A stretch of 42,314 nucleotides of DNA from Phycisphaerales bacterium (GTDB lineage: Bacteria; Planctomycetota; Phycisphaerae; Phycisphaerales; SM1A02): NCBI GenBank assembly GCA_018883105.1, contig VEQS01000003.1:1-42314 (forward strand), given 5' to 3'. The notes under the pieces were generated by a model that was given only the letters and a program-made list of their open reading frames with translations, made no database searches and was not told the DNA's origin. Both the position numbers and the translations under genes were made by a program. Below, piece after piece: positions 1 through 8,480 of the stretch (its first letter is position 1; each line of letters starts with the position of its first letter).

Positions 1-598
1 CCGTGGCGGCCGCCATCGCGATGCCGGGGAGCCACGCGCTCCACCCGGCGGGCACGCCGTCCACGAACCCGGCCTTCCAGCGCTGCGACACCAGGCCCGC
101 CACCAGCATGCCGACGATCACGGCGACATTGGTCGACATGTTGACGATGCCGTTGGCGCGCGCGATCCGGTCGCGGTCGACGAGCTCGGCGATCATCCCG
201 TACTTCACCGGCCCGAAGAAGGCGCTCACGGTCGAGAACGCCGCCAGCGCGGCCAGCGCACCCCACGCGGACCCACGGGCGAACTCGAACGCGGTGAACG
301 CCGCCACCCCGATCGACACCGCCTTCAGCACCACGGTGACGCGCGACTTGGAGCAGCGGTCGGCGATCCGGCCGCCGAAGGCGCTGAGCAAGACGAACGG
401 CGCCACGAACACGACGCCGACGAGCCCGTTGCCACCGTCGCCGAACACCGTCTCCCACGGGGCACCGACGGCCACCGCGAAGGAGAGCGTGCCCTTGATC
501 ACGTTGTCGCTCGCCGCCTCGAAGAACTGCGTGAAGAGGAGCGACAGGAACCCGCGGTTCCAGAGCGGTGCGCGTGCGTCGGTCGGCAGGGACTCCAC
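1..598 (-). CDS. MFS transporter, N-terminal part (runs off the window)
   Basis: The frame starts with GTG at 598 and reads to the window edge without a stop, giving about 199 residues of an integral membrane transporter. The N-terminus is short and cytoplasmic (begins MESLPTDARAPLW) and is followed by hydrophobic segments. The motif GGRIADRCSKSR at about residues 79-90 is the MFS loop 2-3 signature (G-x-x-x-D-R-x-x-R/K). A second segment reads FFGPVKYGMIAELVDRDRI and is followed by NGIVNMSTNVAVIVG, the arrangement seen in LplT-like and multidrug-type MFS proteins. The substrate cannot be told. GTG is chosen because a CATACT -10 box lies 6 nt upstream and no ATG lies between it and the hydrophobic region. 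It is divergent from the sulfotransferase gene with only 36 nt between the starts. The family call is firm; the C-terminal half is missing from the window. Confidence 0.82.
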   Translation of the reverse strand, partial: MESLPTDARAPLWNRGFLSLLFTQFFEAASDNVIKGTLSFAVAVGAPWETVFGDGGNGLVGVVFVAPFVLLSAFGGRIADRCSKSRVTVVLKAVSIGVAAFTAFEFARGSAWGALAALAAFSTVSAFFGPVKYGMIAELVDRDRIARANGIVNMSTNVAVIVGMLVAGLVSQRWKAGFVDGVPAGWSAWLPGIAMAAAT

Positions 599-604
599 GC
601 GCGC

Positions 605-610
605 AGTATG
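605..610 (-). promoter_or_regulatory. Candidate -10 box, MFS gene
   Basis: CATACT on the minus strand, 6 nt before the GTG start. It sits back to back with the -10 candidate of the divergent gene. No -35 box is recognisable. Confidence 0.4.
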
Positions 611-620
611 ACGGCTCGGC

Positions 621-626
621 TAGAGT
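621..626 (+). promoter_or_regulatory. Candidate -10 box, sulfotransferase gene
   Basis: TAGAGT, 8 nt upstream of the ATG at 635. A transcript starting 6-8 nt downstream of it would begin at or next to the start codon. No Shine-Dalgarno sequence lies between. Confidence 0.45.
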
Positions 627-634
627 GACGCCCG

Positions 635-1216
635 ATGACCGAGCGCGAACCGGTGTACGTGGTGTCGGGGCTCCCGAGGTCGGGAACGAGCCTGGCGATG
701 CAGATGCTGCACGCGGGCGGCATCCCCGCGGTCACCGATGGCCTGCGCACGCAGGACGACGACAATCCGCGCGGCTACTTCGAGTTCGAGCGCGTCAAGC
801 AGCTGCGAACCGACAAGGCGTGGCTCGACGACGCCGCCGGCAAGGCGGTGAAGGTGATCCACCTGCTCCTCATGGAGCTGCCGGACGACCGGCCCTACCG
901 CGTGGTGTTCATGCAGCGCGACCTGCGCGAGGTGGTGAAGAGCCAGTCGACGATGCTCGCGCGGAGCGGCCGCGCGGGCGGCGGGCTGCCGCCCGAGCGC
1001 CTGATGGCCGTGTACGAGCAGCAGCTGAAGACGGTCGATGCATGGCTCGCCGCGCGCCCAGGGTTCGGGGTGATGCGCGTGCCCTACGCCGAGCTGGTGC
1101 GGGACCCGGGTGGATGGGTGCCCACGATCGCCGATTTCCTGGGGCGACCGCTCGACCGCGCGGCGATGCATGAGGCAGTCGATCCGGCGCTTCATCGAAA
1201 TCGCGCCCAAGGCTGA
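635..1216 (+). CDS. Small sulfotransferase-family protein
   Basis: 193 residues. The N-terminus carries VSGLPRSGTSLAMQML (about residues 9-24), the P-loop-like 5'-phosphosulfate-binding loop of PAPS-dependent sulfotransferases. The middle contains FMQRDLREVVKSQSTML (about 91-107), matching the 3'-phosphate-binding R...S segment of the family. Membership predicts a soluble fold that transfers a sulfuryl group from PAPS to an unidentified acceptor. At 193 residues it is shorter than most members (usually 250-300), so it is a minimal version, and activity is not certain. It stands alone, divergent from an MFS gene. The start is the first ATG after a -10-like box; there is no clear ribosome-binding site. 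Confidence 0.75.
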   Translation: MTEREPVYVVSGLPRSGTSLAMQMLHAGGIPAVTDGLRTQDDDNPRGYFEFERVKQLRTDKAWLDDAAGKAVKVIHLLLMELPDDRPYRVVFMQRDLREVVKSQSTMLARSGRAGGGLPPERLMAVYEQQLKTVDAWLAARPGFGVMRVPYAELVRDPGGWVPTIADFLGRPLDRAAMHEAVDPALHRNRAQG

Positions 1217-1315
1217 TAACGATGCCTTTGCGGCCACAGCAGGCAGCGTCCATCCGGTTGCCAAAATCCGGGCGGATTTCGTGACAGGTTGGACGTGCAG
1301 ATTGCGTTTATGCAG

Positions 1316-1334
1316 ACGCAGACAGTGTCTGCGT
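1316..1334. promoter_or_regulatory. Perfect inverted repeat upstream of first dockerin gene
   Basis: ACGCAGAC, three bases, GTCTGCGT. It lies in the 169-bp gap between the sulfotransferase stop and the dockerin gene, about 50 nt before the start codon. It could be an operator, a leader hairpin or a weak terminator for the upstream gene. No T-run follows, so a regulatory or leader role is somewhat more likely. Confidence 0.4.
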
Positions 1335-1370
1335 GAGTGCACCCCCACGCCCGCGTCCGGAACGTTCCAC

Positions 1371-1376
1371 AGGAGA
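1371..1376 (+). promoter_or_regulatory. Shine-Dalgarno site of first dockerin gene
   Basis: AGGAGA, 9 nt before the ATG at 1386. It fixes the start just ahead of a signal peptide, although the reading frame stays open far upstream (to 1110). It is one of the few strong ribosome-binding sites in the window. Confidence 0.65.
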
Positions 1377-1385
1377 CTTGAGTCC

Positions 1386-2981
1386 ATGGCATCCAACCGC
1401 CCGCTGAGCACCCGCCTCGGCTTCCACTTCGCCGCCTGCGCCACCGTCGCGGCCGCCCAGGCTGCGCACGCCGAGGTCGTCCGGTGGGACTGCAACCTCG
1501 TGATCCCGGCCAACTTCGACGGCCTCTACATCAACATCGCCACGCAGGGCACGGGCACCAGTTCCACGTCCTCCGCCGGCTGGGACATCAACCCATACGG
1601 CGCGACGACGCTCAACTTCTTCGCCTCCACCACGGCGCCGAACCCGACGACGACGTATCTCCGGACGCAGACGACCGGCGGCCCGAGCCGGCTGCAGGAA
1701 GGCACGGCGATCGGCGCGTCCGGTCCCTTCGCCAACAGCACCGCGGCGGTGATCAGCGCGACCGGCGTCGGTTCGAACGGGTGGACCATCAACTCGGTCA
1801 ACTACTTCGGCTTCCGCTTCTACAACGAGACGACCGGCGCCGTGAACTACGGCTTCGGCGCCATGCAGGTCGGCGCGACGGCCGCGCAGCGGACCCTGCT
1901 CTTCCTCTCGTACGAGAACAACGGCACCGCGATCGTGATCCCGCCGTCGGGACCGTACGACCCCTGCGCAACCAGCAACCCGTCGGCATCGATCGGCGCA
2001 AACACGGTCACCTACCGTGACGACGCCACCGTGGCGAACGTCACCGCCTGCGGCGGGACCATCTTCCGCGCCAACTACTACCGCTTCACGGCGGGAGACG
2101 CCGGCAGCTACACGTTCCAGACCTGCCCGACGTCCGGCGCCGCCAGCATGGCGCTCCTGAGCGCGTGCGACTCCTCCGCGTCCGTGCTCGCCTGCGGCAC
2201 CTCGGCCTGCGGTGGAACCGGCTCGACCGTGACCACCACGCTGGCCGCCGGCGCCTCCGTCTGGCTGGCGGTCGGAAAGTCCACCGCAGACGCGAACCTC
2301 GGCAGCACGGTGCCCATCACCGTGACGGCGCCGCCGATCGCGGCATGCGTGAACGCGGCGAGTGCCCCGTTCGGCATCAGCCCCTTCAGCAACGCGGGCC
2401 AGACCGTCGACCAGACCGTGCTGTCCGCCGCCACCGGCGGTACGACGTCCATCATCTACAAGGCCGCTTGGTACAAGTTCGTCCCAGGAGTGAACGGCCT
2501 GTACACGTTCAGCCTCTGCGGCTCGGTGAACGACACCAAGATGGCGCTCGGCACCGCCTGCCCCGCCTCGGGCCAGACCTTCCAGTCGCTCGCCTACAAC
2601 GACGACACCTGCCCGTGCTCGTCGGGCTGCGGAACCGGGACCACGCAGCCCAGCTACTCCAGCAAGATGGGCGCGGGCCAGACCACGGGCATCGTCCTGA
2701 ACACCGAGCTGACCGCCGGCACCACGTACTACATCGTGGTCGGCGGGTTCGGGGCGACCACCGCGGCCGTCAGCGGCAACCTGGAGATCACGGGCCCGCC
2801 GCAGCCGAACTGCCCCGCCGACCTGAACGACGACGGCTTCGTCAACGGCGATGACCTGGGCATCCTGCTGAGCCAGTGGGGCGCGTGCGCCTCGTCGTGC
2901 TCGGCCGACTTCAACAACGACGGCTTCGTGAACGGCGACGACCTCGGCGTCCTCCTGGCCGCCTGGGGCGCCTGCCCGTAA
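1386..2981 (+). CDS. Secreted protein with PPC-like modules and a dockerin-type tail
   Basis: 531 residues, probably exported by Sec. A signal peptide covers about residues 1-29 (ends AAQAAHA). An unclassified N-terminal domain follows, then two modules of about 125-150 residues, starting near 193 and 318. These resemble bacterial pre-peptidase C-terminal (PPC-like) beta-sandwich domains, with repeated W/YxFxP, TxxxY and YYIVVGGFG strands. The C-terminus (about 475-531) has two Ca-binding loops of the form DxNxDGxVNxxDL, the dockerin type I pattern, each followed by a W-G motif; the chain ends WGACP. The second module is clearly related to a module in the next protein downstream, so the two genes are paralogues in part. 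No enzymatic domain is visible. It is probably a cell-surface or secreted binding protein; the ligand is unknown. A strong hairpin terminator follows. Confidence 0.8.
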   Translation: MASNRPLSTRLGFHFAACATVAAAQAAHAEVVRWDCNLVIPANFDGLYINIATQGTGTSSTSSAGWDINPYGATTLNFFASTTAPNPTTTYLRTQTTGGPSRLQEGTAIGASGPFANSTAAVISATGVGSNGWTINSVNYFGFRFYNETTGAVNYGFGAMQVGATAAQRTLLFLSYENNGTAIVIPPSGPYDPCATSNPSASIGANTVTYRDDATVANVTACGGTIFRANYYRFTAGDAGSYTFQTCPTSGAASMALLSACDSSASVLACGTSACGGTGSTVTTTLAAGASVWLAVGKSTADANLGSTVPITVTAPPIAACVNAASAPFGISPFSNAGQTVDQTVLSAATGGTTSIIYKAAWYKFVPGVNGLYTFSLCGSVNDTKMALGTACPASGQTFQSLAYNDDTCPCSSGCGTGTTQPSYSSKMGAGQTTGIVLNTELTAGTTYYIVVGGFGATTAAVSGNLEITGPPQPNCPADLNDDGFVNGDDLGILLSQWGACASSCSADFNNDGFVNGDDLGVLLAAWGACP

Positions 2982-3010
2982 GCGCGATCGCCGGCACCAC
3001 GTCCCTCCCC

Positions 3011-3038
3011 GCGGCCCGCGCCAACTGGCGCGGGCCGC
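3011..3038 (+). terminator. Hairpin terminator after first dockerin gene
   Basis: A perfect 12-bp stem (GCGGCCCGCGCC / GGCGCGGGCCGC) with loop AACT, 29 nt after the stop codon and followed by GTGCTTT. The tail GCGTGCTTT recurs after the second dockerin gene. Confidence 0.75.
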
Positions 3039-3063
3039 GTGCTTTCCGGCCATGCCCGAACGA

Positions 3064-3093
3064 GAAAGCCCAAGGCGAATGCCTTGGGCTTTC
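3064..3093 (-). terminator. Hairpin terminator of tRNA-Pro
   Basis: A perfect 13-bp stem (GAAAGCCCAAGGC / GCCTTGGGCTTTC) with a 4-nt loop. On the minus strand it starts 10 nt after the tRNA 3' end and ends in a CTTTCTCGTT stretch. It could also back up the plus-strand terminator, since the two units converge here. Confidence 0.75.
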
Positions 3094-3103
3094 GAGTGAG
3101 GAG

Positions 3104-3178
3104 TCGGGGTGACAGGATTTGAACCTGCGGCCTCTTGCTCCCGAAGCAAGCGCTCTAGCCAAGCTGAGCTACACCCCG
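3104..3178 (-). tRNA. tRNA-Pro (anticodon CGG)
   Basis: Read on the minus strand, this folds as a complete cloverleaf of 75 nt. The acceptor stem CGGGGTG pairs perfectly with CACCCCG, with discriminator A at 3104. The D arm is GCTC...GAGC. The anticodon stem CTTGC/GCAAG holds loop TTCGGGA, giving anticodon CGG. The T arm is GCAGG-TTCAAAT-CCTGT. The 3' CCA is not encoded. A strong hairpin follows at once. In such GC-rich DNA this tRNA serves the common CCG codon. Confidence 0.95.
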
Positions 3179-3344
3179 CCGCGACCTGCCCATCTAGGCA
3201 GGCGCGCAATGGTAATGCAGATCGCCTTGGCCGTGCGTCCTGCTTTCACGGCCGCATGAAATCCGCGGCTGCAAAGGGGTTATCGCGCTCGGCGCCCGGC
3301 GGGCCGAATCTCCGGCCCATCCCACGAATCGCCTGAACCAAAGT

Positions 3345-3372
3345 TTGTGCCCGTGAGATGCGGGGTTACATT
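3345..3372 (+). promoter_or_regulatory. Possible promoter, second dockerin gene
   Basis: TTGTGC (3345-3350), 16 nt, then TACATT (3367-3372), about 90 nt before the ATG at 3462. The match to a sigma-70 consensus is partial. The rest of the 283-bp gap (3179-3461) shows nothing else I can name. Confidence 0.25.
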
Positions 3373-3461
3373 GACCTTGACCGTGACGGCTCCGCTGGCG
3401 CCCGGGTGGTGCCATTCGGAGTTCGCATCCTCTCCACTTCACCATCGGGAGCAACGCAGAC

Positions 3462-5831
3462 ATGAACGCATTCCTCACGCGCCTTTCGACCGCTGCCGCG
3501 TCGGCACTGGTTGCGGCCGCATCGGCCTCCGCGCAGAGCACGGTCAACATGGCCGGTTGGCAGACCTGGGGCGGCATCGCTGCTGCCGCCAACTCGTCGA
3601 CCACCGTCACGATCCCCGGCAGCGCGACCGGCGTGAGTGCGTTCGCGTACGCGTCGCTTTCCTACGAAGCCATCAACGGCAGCTATTGCAGCGAGTTGCG
3701 CATGCGCGTGGAGATTCCGGGTTCGACGACGCAGTTCATCGTGCTGAGCCCGACCGGCGCGCCGACCGCCCCCGGCCCGTACTCCGAAGCCGGCCCCGGC
3801 ACCGTGGCCGGCGGCGCGGCCTTCGCGATTCCCGCCGGCACCACCCAGCTCAAGGTCTTCGTCTACGAGTCCTTCAACGACGGCGGCGATGCGACGCAGG
3901 ATGCCCAGATCTCGGCCGGCACGCTGACCATCACCTACGGCGCCCCGCCGCCGCCGCCGCCCGGCTGCGGAGATGCCGCAGCCGTCACCGTGGGCAGCAC
4001 GCCCTTCGCCACGTCGGGTGGGGCCAACGGGCAGCTGGTCACCACCAACGCCGACGGCACGTTCACCTCCACGATCTACGGGCCGCAGTGGTTCAAGTTC
4101 ACCCCCACGGTGACCAGCAACTACGAGATCAGCCTCTGCAACAGCGTCGGTGACACCAAGATCGCCATCGGCACCACGTGTCCGTCGGCAGAGACGGTCC
4201 CGATGACGTCGCTCGGATACAACGACGACAGCTGCGCATGCGCGTCGGGCTGCGCGGGCAACTACTCCAGCCGCCTCAACCTGGGCAACACGGGCCTGCC
4301 GCTCCTGACCCCGCTGCAGGCAGGCACGACGTACCGGATCATCGTGGGCAGCTTCGGCGCCACCACCGGCGCCACCTCCGGCAACATGGTGATCACGGCG
4401 ATCGCCCCGCCAGCGCCGCCCAACACCTGCACCGCCCCGCTCAACGCGGTGGTGGGCGCGAACAACGTTTCGCTCGACCCCAACGGCACCGCGCTGCCGG
4501 TCGACTGCGCCTTCGGCAACCCGATCAGCAAGCCGGGCTACGCCCGCTTCGTGCCGCCCGCCACGGGCCTGTACGCCGCGGACACCTGCGCCGGCACCGC
4601 GGACACGGTCATGGCCGCCATGACCACCTGCGGCGACATCGGCTCGATCATCGCCTGCAACGACGACGACTGCGGCCTGCGCTCGAAGGTCGTGTTCCAG
4701 GCGACCCAGGGGCAGCCGGTGTTCATCGCCGTCGGCCTCTACAGCACGACGGCGGCTCCGCCGGCCAGCGGCATCCCGCTGACCATCGCGGAGATCCAGG
4801 ATCCGTGCACCAACCCGACGAACGCGATCGTCGGCGACAACACGCTCGCCACCGACCCGAACGCGCCGAACCTCGACCTCACGGGGATCTGCGACCCGGG
4901 CACGTTCGGAGACGACGTCGTCGCGCGCGCCACGTACCTGAAGTTCGTGGCACCGGAGACGCGCAGCTACCGCGTCGGCACCTGCGCCGGCACGGACGAC
5001 ACCCGCATCGCGGTGCTCGCCACCTGCGGCGACGCGACGTCCACGATCGGCTGCGACGACGACAGCTGCGGCACGCCGGACGACGATTGGTGGGCCTCGA
5101 CGATGTTGTTCAGCGCCACCGCCGGCACGACCTACTACATCGCCGTCGGCGCATACCAGGAGCCGGGCTTCACCGCCCCGCTGCCGCCCGAAATCGTCGT
5201 GAACATCACGACGGACGTCGACCCCCCGCCGCCGTTCGACGCGTGCGCGGCGGAGAACATCGGGACCGCCGTCCTGGGCAACAACGTGGTCACCCCGAAC
5301 GCCCAGTACCCGGCGCTCGACGTGACCGGCTCGCCCTGCACCTTCGAGGTCGCCCCGCAGGCCATTGCCCGCGCGAAGTACCTCCGGTTCACGGCCAACG
5401 CCACCGGCACGTACCTCTTCGAGCAGTGCGGCGACACGGGCACCACCGTCGATGGCCGCATGGGCCTCCTGACGACGTGCGGCGATGCGTCCACGTTCCT
5501 GATCTGCGACGACGACGGCTGCACCGGCGGTGCCGCCCCGTTCACCTCGCGGTTCCAGTACGACCTGACCGCAGGCCAGCAGGTCTTCCTGGTGGTGGGC
5601 GGCTACAGCAACGCGGCCACGGGTCCGTTCAACGTGCTGATCACCGGCCCCGGCGCCGGCGGCTGCATCCCGGACCTGAACGACGACGGCTTCGTGAACG
5701 CCGACGACTTGGGCATCCTGCTCGCCCAGTGGGGTCCGTGCTCGGGCTGCTCGGCCGACTTCGACCAGAACGGCTTCGTCAACGGCGAAGACCTCGGCCA
5801 GATGCTGAACGCCTGGGGCGCCTGCCCCTGA
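3462..5831 (+). CDS. Large secreted protein with four PPC-like modules and a dockerin-type tail
   Basis: 789 residues. The signal peptide is about residues 1-24 (ends ASASA). An N-terminal domain (about 25-165) is followed by a short proline run (PPPPPPG) and four related modules starting near 168, 320, 446 and 592. Each has paired cysteines, an FxxP or RFxxP strand, an acidic NDDxC or DDDxC segment, and a final (Y)xIxVGxxx strand. The acidic segments could bind calcium; that is inference. The tail (about 734-789) has two dockerin-type loops, DLNDDGFVNADDL and DFDQNGFVNGEDL, and ends WGACP. The first of the four modules is closest to the last module of the preceding gene product. The function is unknown; a surface or extracellular binding role fits. 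GGGAG about 10 nt before the ATG may be the ribosome-binding site. It is a single-gene unit with its own terminator. Confidence 0.8.
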   Translation: MNAFLTRLSTAAASALVAAASASAQSTVNMAGWQTWGGIAAAANSSTTVTIPGSATGVSAFAYASLSYEAINGSYCSELRMRVEIPGSTTQFIVLSPTGAPTAPGPYSEAGPGTVAGGAAFAIPAGTTQLKVFVYESFNDGGDATQDAQISAGTLTITYGAPPPPPPGCGDAAAVTVGSTPFATSGGANGQLVTTNADGTFTSTIYGPQWFKFTPTVTSNYEISLCNSVGDTKIAIGTTCPSAETVPMTSLGYNDDSCACASGCAGNYSSRLNLGNTGLPLLTPLQAGTTYRIIVGSFGATTGATSGNMVITAIAPPAPPNTCTAPLNAVVGANNVSLDPNGTALPVDCAFGNPISKPGYARFVPPATGLYAADTCAGTADTVMAAMTTCGDIGSIIACNDDDCGLRSKVVFQATQGQPVFIAVGLYSTTAAPPASGIPLTIAEIQDPCTNPTNAIVGDNTLATDPNAPNLDLTGICDPGTFGDDVVARATYLKFVAPETRSYRVGTCAGTDDTRIAVLATCGDATSTIGCDDDSCGTPDDDWWASTMLFSATAGTTYYIAVGAYQEPGFTAPLPPEIVVNITTDVDPPPPFDACAAENIGTAVLGNNVVTPNAQYPALDVTGSPCTFEVAPQAIARAKYLRFTANATGTYLFEQCGDTGTTVDGRMGLLTTCGDASTFLICDDDGCTGGAAPFTSRFQYDLTAGQQVFLVVGGYSNAATGPFNVLITGPGAGGCIPDLNDDGFVNADDLGILLAQWGPCSGCSADFDQNGFVNGEDLGQMLNAWGACP

Positions 5832-5873
5832 TGGCCGGGCCAAGGGGCCCGGACCATCCGACCTGACACCTTC

Positions 5874-5906
5874 CGCCGCCCGCACCGTGACCCGGTGCGG
5901 GCGGCG
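5874..5906 (+). terminator. Hairpin terminator after second dockerin gene
   Basis: A perfect 14-bp stem (5874-5887 / 5893-5906) with a 5-nt loop, followed by TGCTTT. It has the same GCGTGCTTT tail as the terminator at 3011-3038. Confidence 0.75.
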
Positions 5907-5986
5907 TGCTTTGCCAGCCCGATAAACGCACGCTGCCGCGGACCGAATCGGGAAATCATGGGAATTCCCGGCCGCCGGGGCTAACC

Positions 5987-5992
5987 TAGAGT
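5987..5992 (+). promoter_or_regulatory. Candidate -10 box, metalloprotease gene
   Basis: TAGAGT inside CTAACCTAGAGT, 59 nt upstream of the ATG at 6052. CTAGAGT is identical to the box in front of the sulfotransferase gene (620-626), but here it leaves a leader of about 50 nt. Confidence 0.35.
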
Positions 5993-6051
5993 CTCGGGAC
6001 GGCGTACAGGGACTCCGAACCGCGCCTGCACACCACGGAAGACCAGACCCC

Positions 6052-8466
6052 ATGACCACGCTCTTCGCCGCGATCCTGTCGGCCGTCATGCTCGCCCCGA
6101 ACGCCCAGCCGCAGAAGGCGGTGCCGTCGGCGCCCGAGCCGCGCACCCAGGTGATGACGATCGACGTCGACGCGCTCCGCTCGCTGCCCGTCGGTGCCAA
6201 GATGCCGCGGTCGATGGACGCCCTCGGCGCCCGCGGGATGGTGGTCACCGGCCACGTGCCGCAGGATGCCGCCGGTTCGCCGGGCGCGGAGATGTTCATG
6301 TTCGAGGATCCGGTGAACCCGGTCTGGCGCGGCCGGCTCCTCCTCAACGAAGGCCGCGTCAGCGGCGTCGTCTACGTGAACCAGAACCTGCGCGTCACCC
6401 TGTCCGGCCACCCGAAGGGCCGCACCGAGCTGAAGTTCGAGGATCCGATGGGTGACCTGCCGTGCGGATTCGGAACGCTGAACGAGGTGGGCGAGCGCAA
6501 CGGCCCCATGATGCCGCCGGTGGAGTCGCTCGTCCTGCCGCCCTGCAGCGACGACATCGTGATCGACGTGCTGATCGCCTACACGTACCGCCTGTGGCTC
6601 GACATCGAGCAGACCTACCTCATCGAGGACCGTGCGCGCTGGTCGATCGGCGACCTCAACGAGACGTCGCTGCGGTCGGACGCGGGCGCGTACTTCCGGC
6701 TGGTGGGCATCCGTCGCCTGTCGTCGCAGCACATCGAGGGCAGCGCGATGGCGTGCGACCTGTACCACCTCCGCGAGGAGGGCGAGCCGCCGGTCTTCGA
6801 CCCGCCGTGCTTCGACTCGCCGGTGGACGAGGGCAAGTGGGACGAGGTTCACGAGTGGCGCGATGAGCTGAAGGCGGACCTCGTCTGCCTGTTCCGCGCC
6901 GACGGCGCCGATGCCTGCGGACTGGCCAACCTCGGCGGCGGCAGCGCTGCGGCGTCGGACCTCGGCTTCTCGGTGGTGGCCTGGGGCTGCGTCCCCGGCC
7001 AGACCGTGACGCACGAGCTCGGCCACAACATGGGCTGCTGCCACGCGCCCAACGACGGCGGCGGGTGCGAGAACGGCGGCCTGAACCCGGATTCGTACGG
7101 ACACCGCTTCGAGGCCTTCCCCTTCGGCCCCAACGGTCCGCCGCAGACCTACCGCACGGTGATGGCGTACGACCCGGGCACGCGCATCCCGCACTACTCG
7201 AACCCGCAGATCAACTACCTCAACGTCCCGACCGGCGCCCTCGTGTGCCAGTTCGACCGCGAGGACGCGGAGTGCAACGTGCCCCAGGGCTGCCAGACCG
7301 AATGCCCGGGCCGCGACAACGCGAAGACCATCCGGCAGACGCGTTCCAACATCTCGAAGTACCGGTGCTCCGGCTTCCCTGCCCCGACGGTGCGCGCGTG
7401 GGGAGGCTGGGACAACGGCCAGACCCCGCCCCCGCCCGGCGTCAACCTGACCATCCAGGTGGCCGCGGGTGGGCCGCACATGATGGCCCTCAAGGTGAAC
7501 GGCACCGTCAGCGCCTGGGGTGTCGGGCCCGGCGCCGTCGGCGTCGCGCCGAACTATGGGCAGGCGCAGGTGCCGTTCGGGCTTTCGAACGTCAAGCAGA
7601 TCGCCGCGGGCGGCGTGCACTCGCTGGCCCTCCTCAACAACGGCACGGTGGTCGGCTGGGGCGCGGGCGAGACCAACTCCGGCATCTCGCCGCACTTCGG
7701 CCAGTCGGTCGTCCCGACGGACCTGGCCAACGTGGTCGAGATCGATGCAGGCGGCTTCCACTCCGTCGCACGCCTGCAGGACGGCTCGCTGCGCGCATGG
7801 GGACGCAACGAGAGCGGCCAGTGCAACCTGGGCACGGCGACCAACTGGGTGCAGGTGCGCGCCGGTGCGACGCACACGCTCGCCCGCAACGCCGCCGGCG
7901 CGATCGTCGCCTTCGGTGATCCGGCGAACGGCCAGTCCAACGTGCCCACCAACCTTCCGGCAACCGTCGACGTCGACGCCGGCTGGTCGCACAGCGTGGC
8001 GGTGACCGGCACCGGCGTCGTGCGCGCCTGGGGCGCCGGTTCGAATGCGCTGCTGACGGGCATTCCGCCGCACTGGGGCCAGTCGATCGTGCCGACCGCG
8101 GCGCAGACGGGCGTCAGCAAGGTGGCGGCCGGCTACTGGCACACGGTTGCCCTGAAGACCAACGGCACCGTCGTCGTGTGGGGCCGCAACGACAACCTCC
8201 AGGCCACGGTGCCCAACGGGCTCACGAACATCGTCGGCATCGCCGCCGGCAAGGACACGACCGCGGTGCTCCGCGGGCCGCTGCCCACGCCGTGCCCGAC
8301 GGACCTGAACGACGACCGCACCACCGACGGCAACGACCTCGGCATCATGCTCGGCATGTGGGGTCCGTGCGCCGGGCCAAGTTGCCTGGCGGACCTGGAC
8401 GGCAACTCGTACGTCGATGCCGACGACCTTGGCCGGCTGCTCGCGAGGTGGGGCCCCTGCCCCTGA
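6052..8466 (+). CDS. Secreted metalloprotease with RCC1-type repeats and a dockerin-type tail
   Basis: 804 residues, with a short export signal at the N-terminus. After a prodomain-like region the zinc site HELGHNMGCCH lies at about 321-331 (H321, H325 and H331 as ligands, E322 as base), the HExxHxxGxxH signature of metzincins. A Met-turn, VMAYD, lies near M371. This matches reprolysin-like (M12B-type) peptidases. From about residue 444 to 740 there are repeats of the RCC1/BLIP-II type (AAGxxHSxALxxxGxVxxWG), a likely seven-bladed propeller used for binding. The C-terminus (about 745-804) has two dockerin-type loops, the first degenerate (DLNDDRTTDGNDL), and ends WGPCP. It is probably an extracellular protease targeted by the propeller. 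No clear Shine-Dalgarno is seen. The domain calls are strong; the substrate is unknown. Confidence 0.85.
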   Translation: MTTLFAAILSAVMLAPNAQPQKAVPSAPEPRTQVMTIDVDALRSLPVGAKMPRSMDALGARGMVVTGHVPQDAAGSPGAEMFMFEDPVNPVWRGRLLLNEGRVSGVVYVNQNLRVTLSGHPKGRTELKFEDPMGDLPCGFGTLNEVGERNGPMMPPVESLVLPPCSDDIVIDVLIAYTYRLWLDIEQTYLIEDRARWSIGDLNETSLRSDAGAYFRLVGIRRLSSQHIEGSAMACDLYHLREEGEPPVFDPPCFDSPVDEGKWDEVHEWRDELKADLVCLFRADGADACGLANLGGGSAAASDLGFSVVAWGCVPGQTVTHELGHNMGCCHAPNDGGGCENGGLNPDSYGHRFEAFPFGPNGPPQTYRTVMAYDPGTRIPHYSNPQINYLNVPTGALVCQFDREDAECNVPQGCQTECPGRDNAKTIRQTRSNISKYRCSGFPAPTVRAWGGWDNGQTPPPPGVNLTIQVAAGGPHMMALKVNGTVSAWGVGPGAVGVAPNYGQAQVPFGLSNVKQIAAGGVHSLALLNNGTVVGWGAGETNSGISPHFGQSVVPTDLANVVEIDAGGFHSVARLQDGSLRAWGRNESGQCNLGTATNWVQVRAGATHTLARNAAGAIVAFGDPANGQSNVPTNLPATVDVDAGWSHSVAVTGTGVVRAWGAGSNALLTGIPPHWGQSIVPTAAQTGVSKVAAGYWHTVALKTNGTVVVWGRNDNLQATVPNGLTNIVGIAAGKDTTAVLRGPLPTPCPTDLNDDRTTDGNDLGIMLGMWGPCAGPSCLADLDGNSYVDADDLGRLLARWGPCP

Positions 8467-8480
8467 CGCGGGCGCGAGAC

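Noticed and set aside
3366-6347. Long minus-strand open frame opposite the second dockerin gene
   Set aside because: Low-complexity charged translation with no domains; the plus strand has a signal peptide, modules and a dockerin tail.
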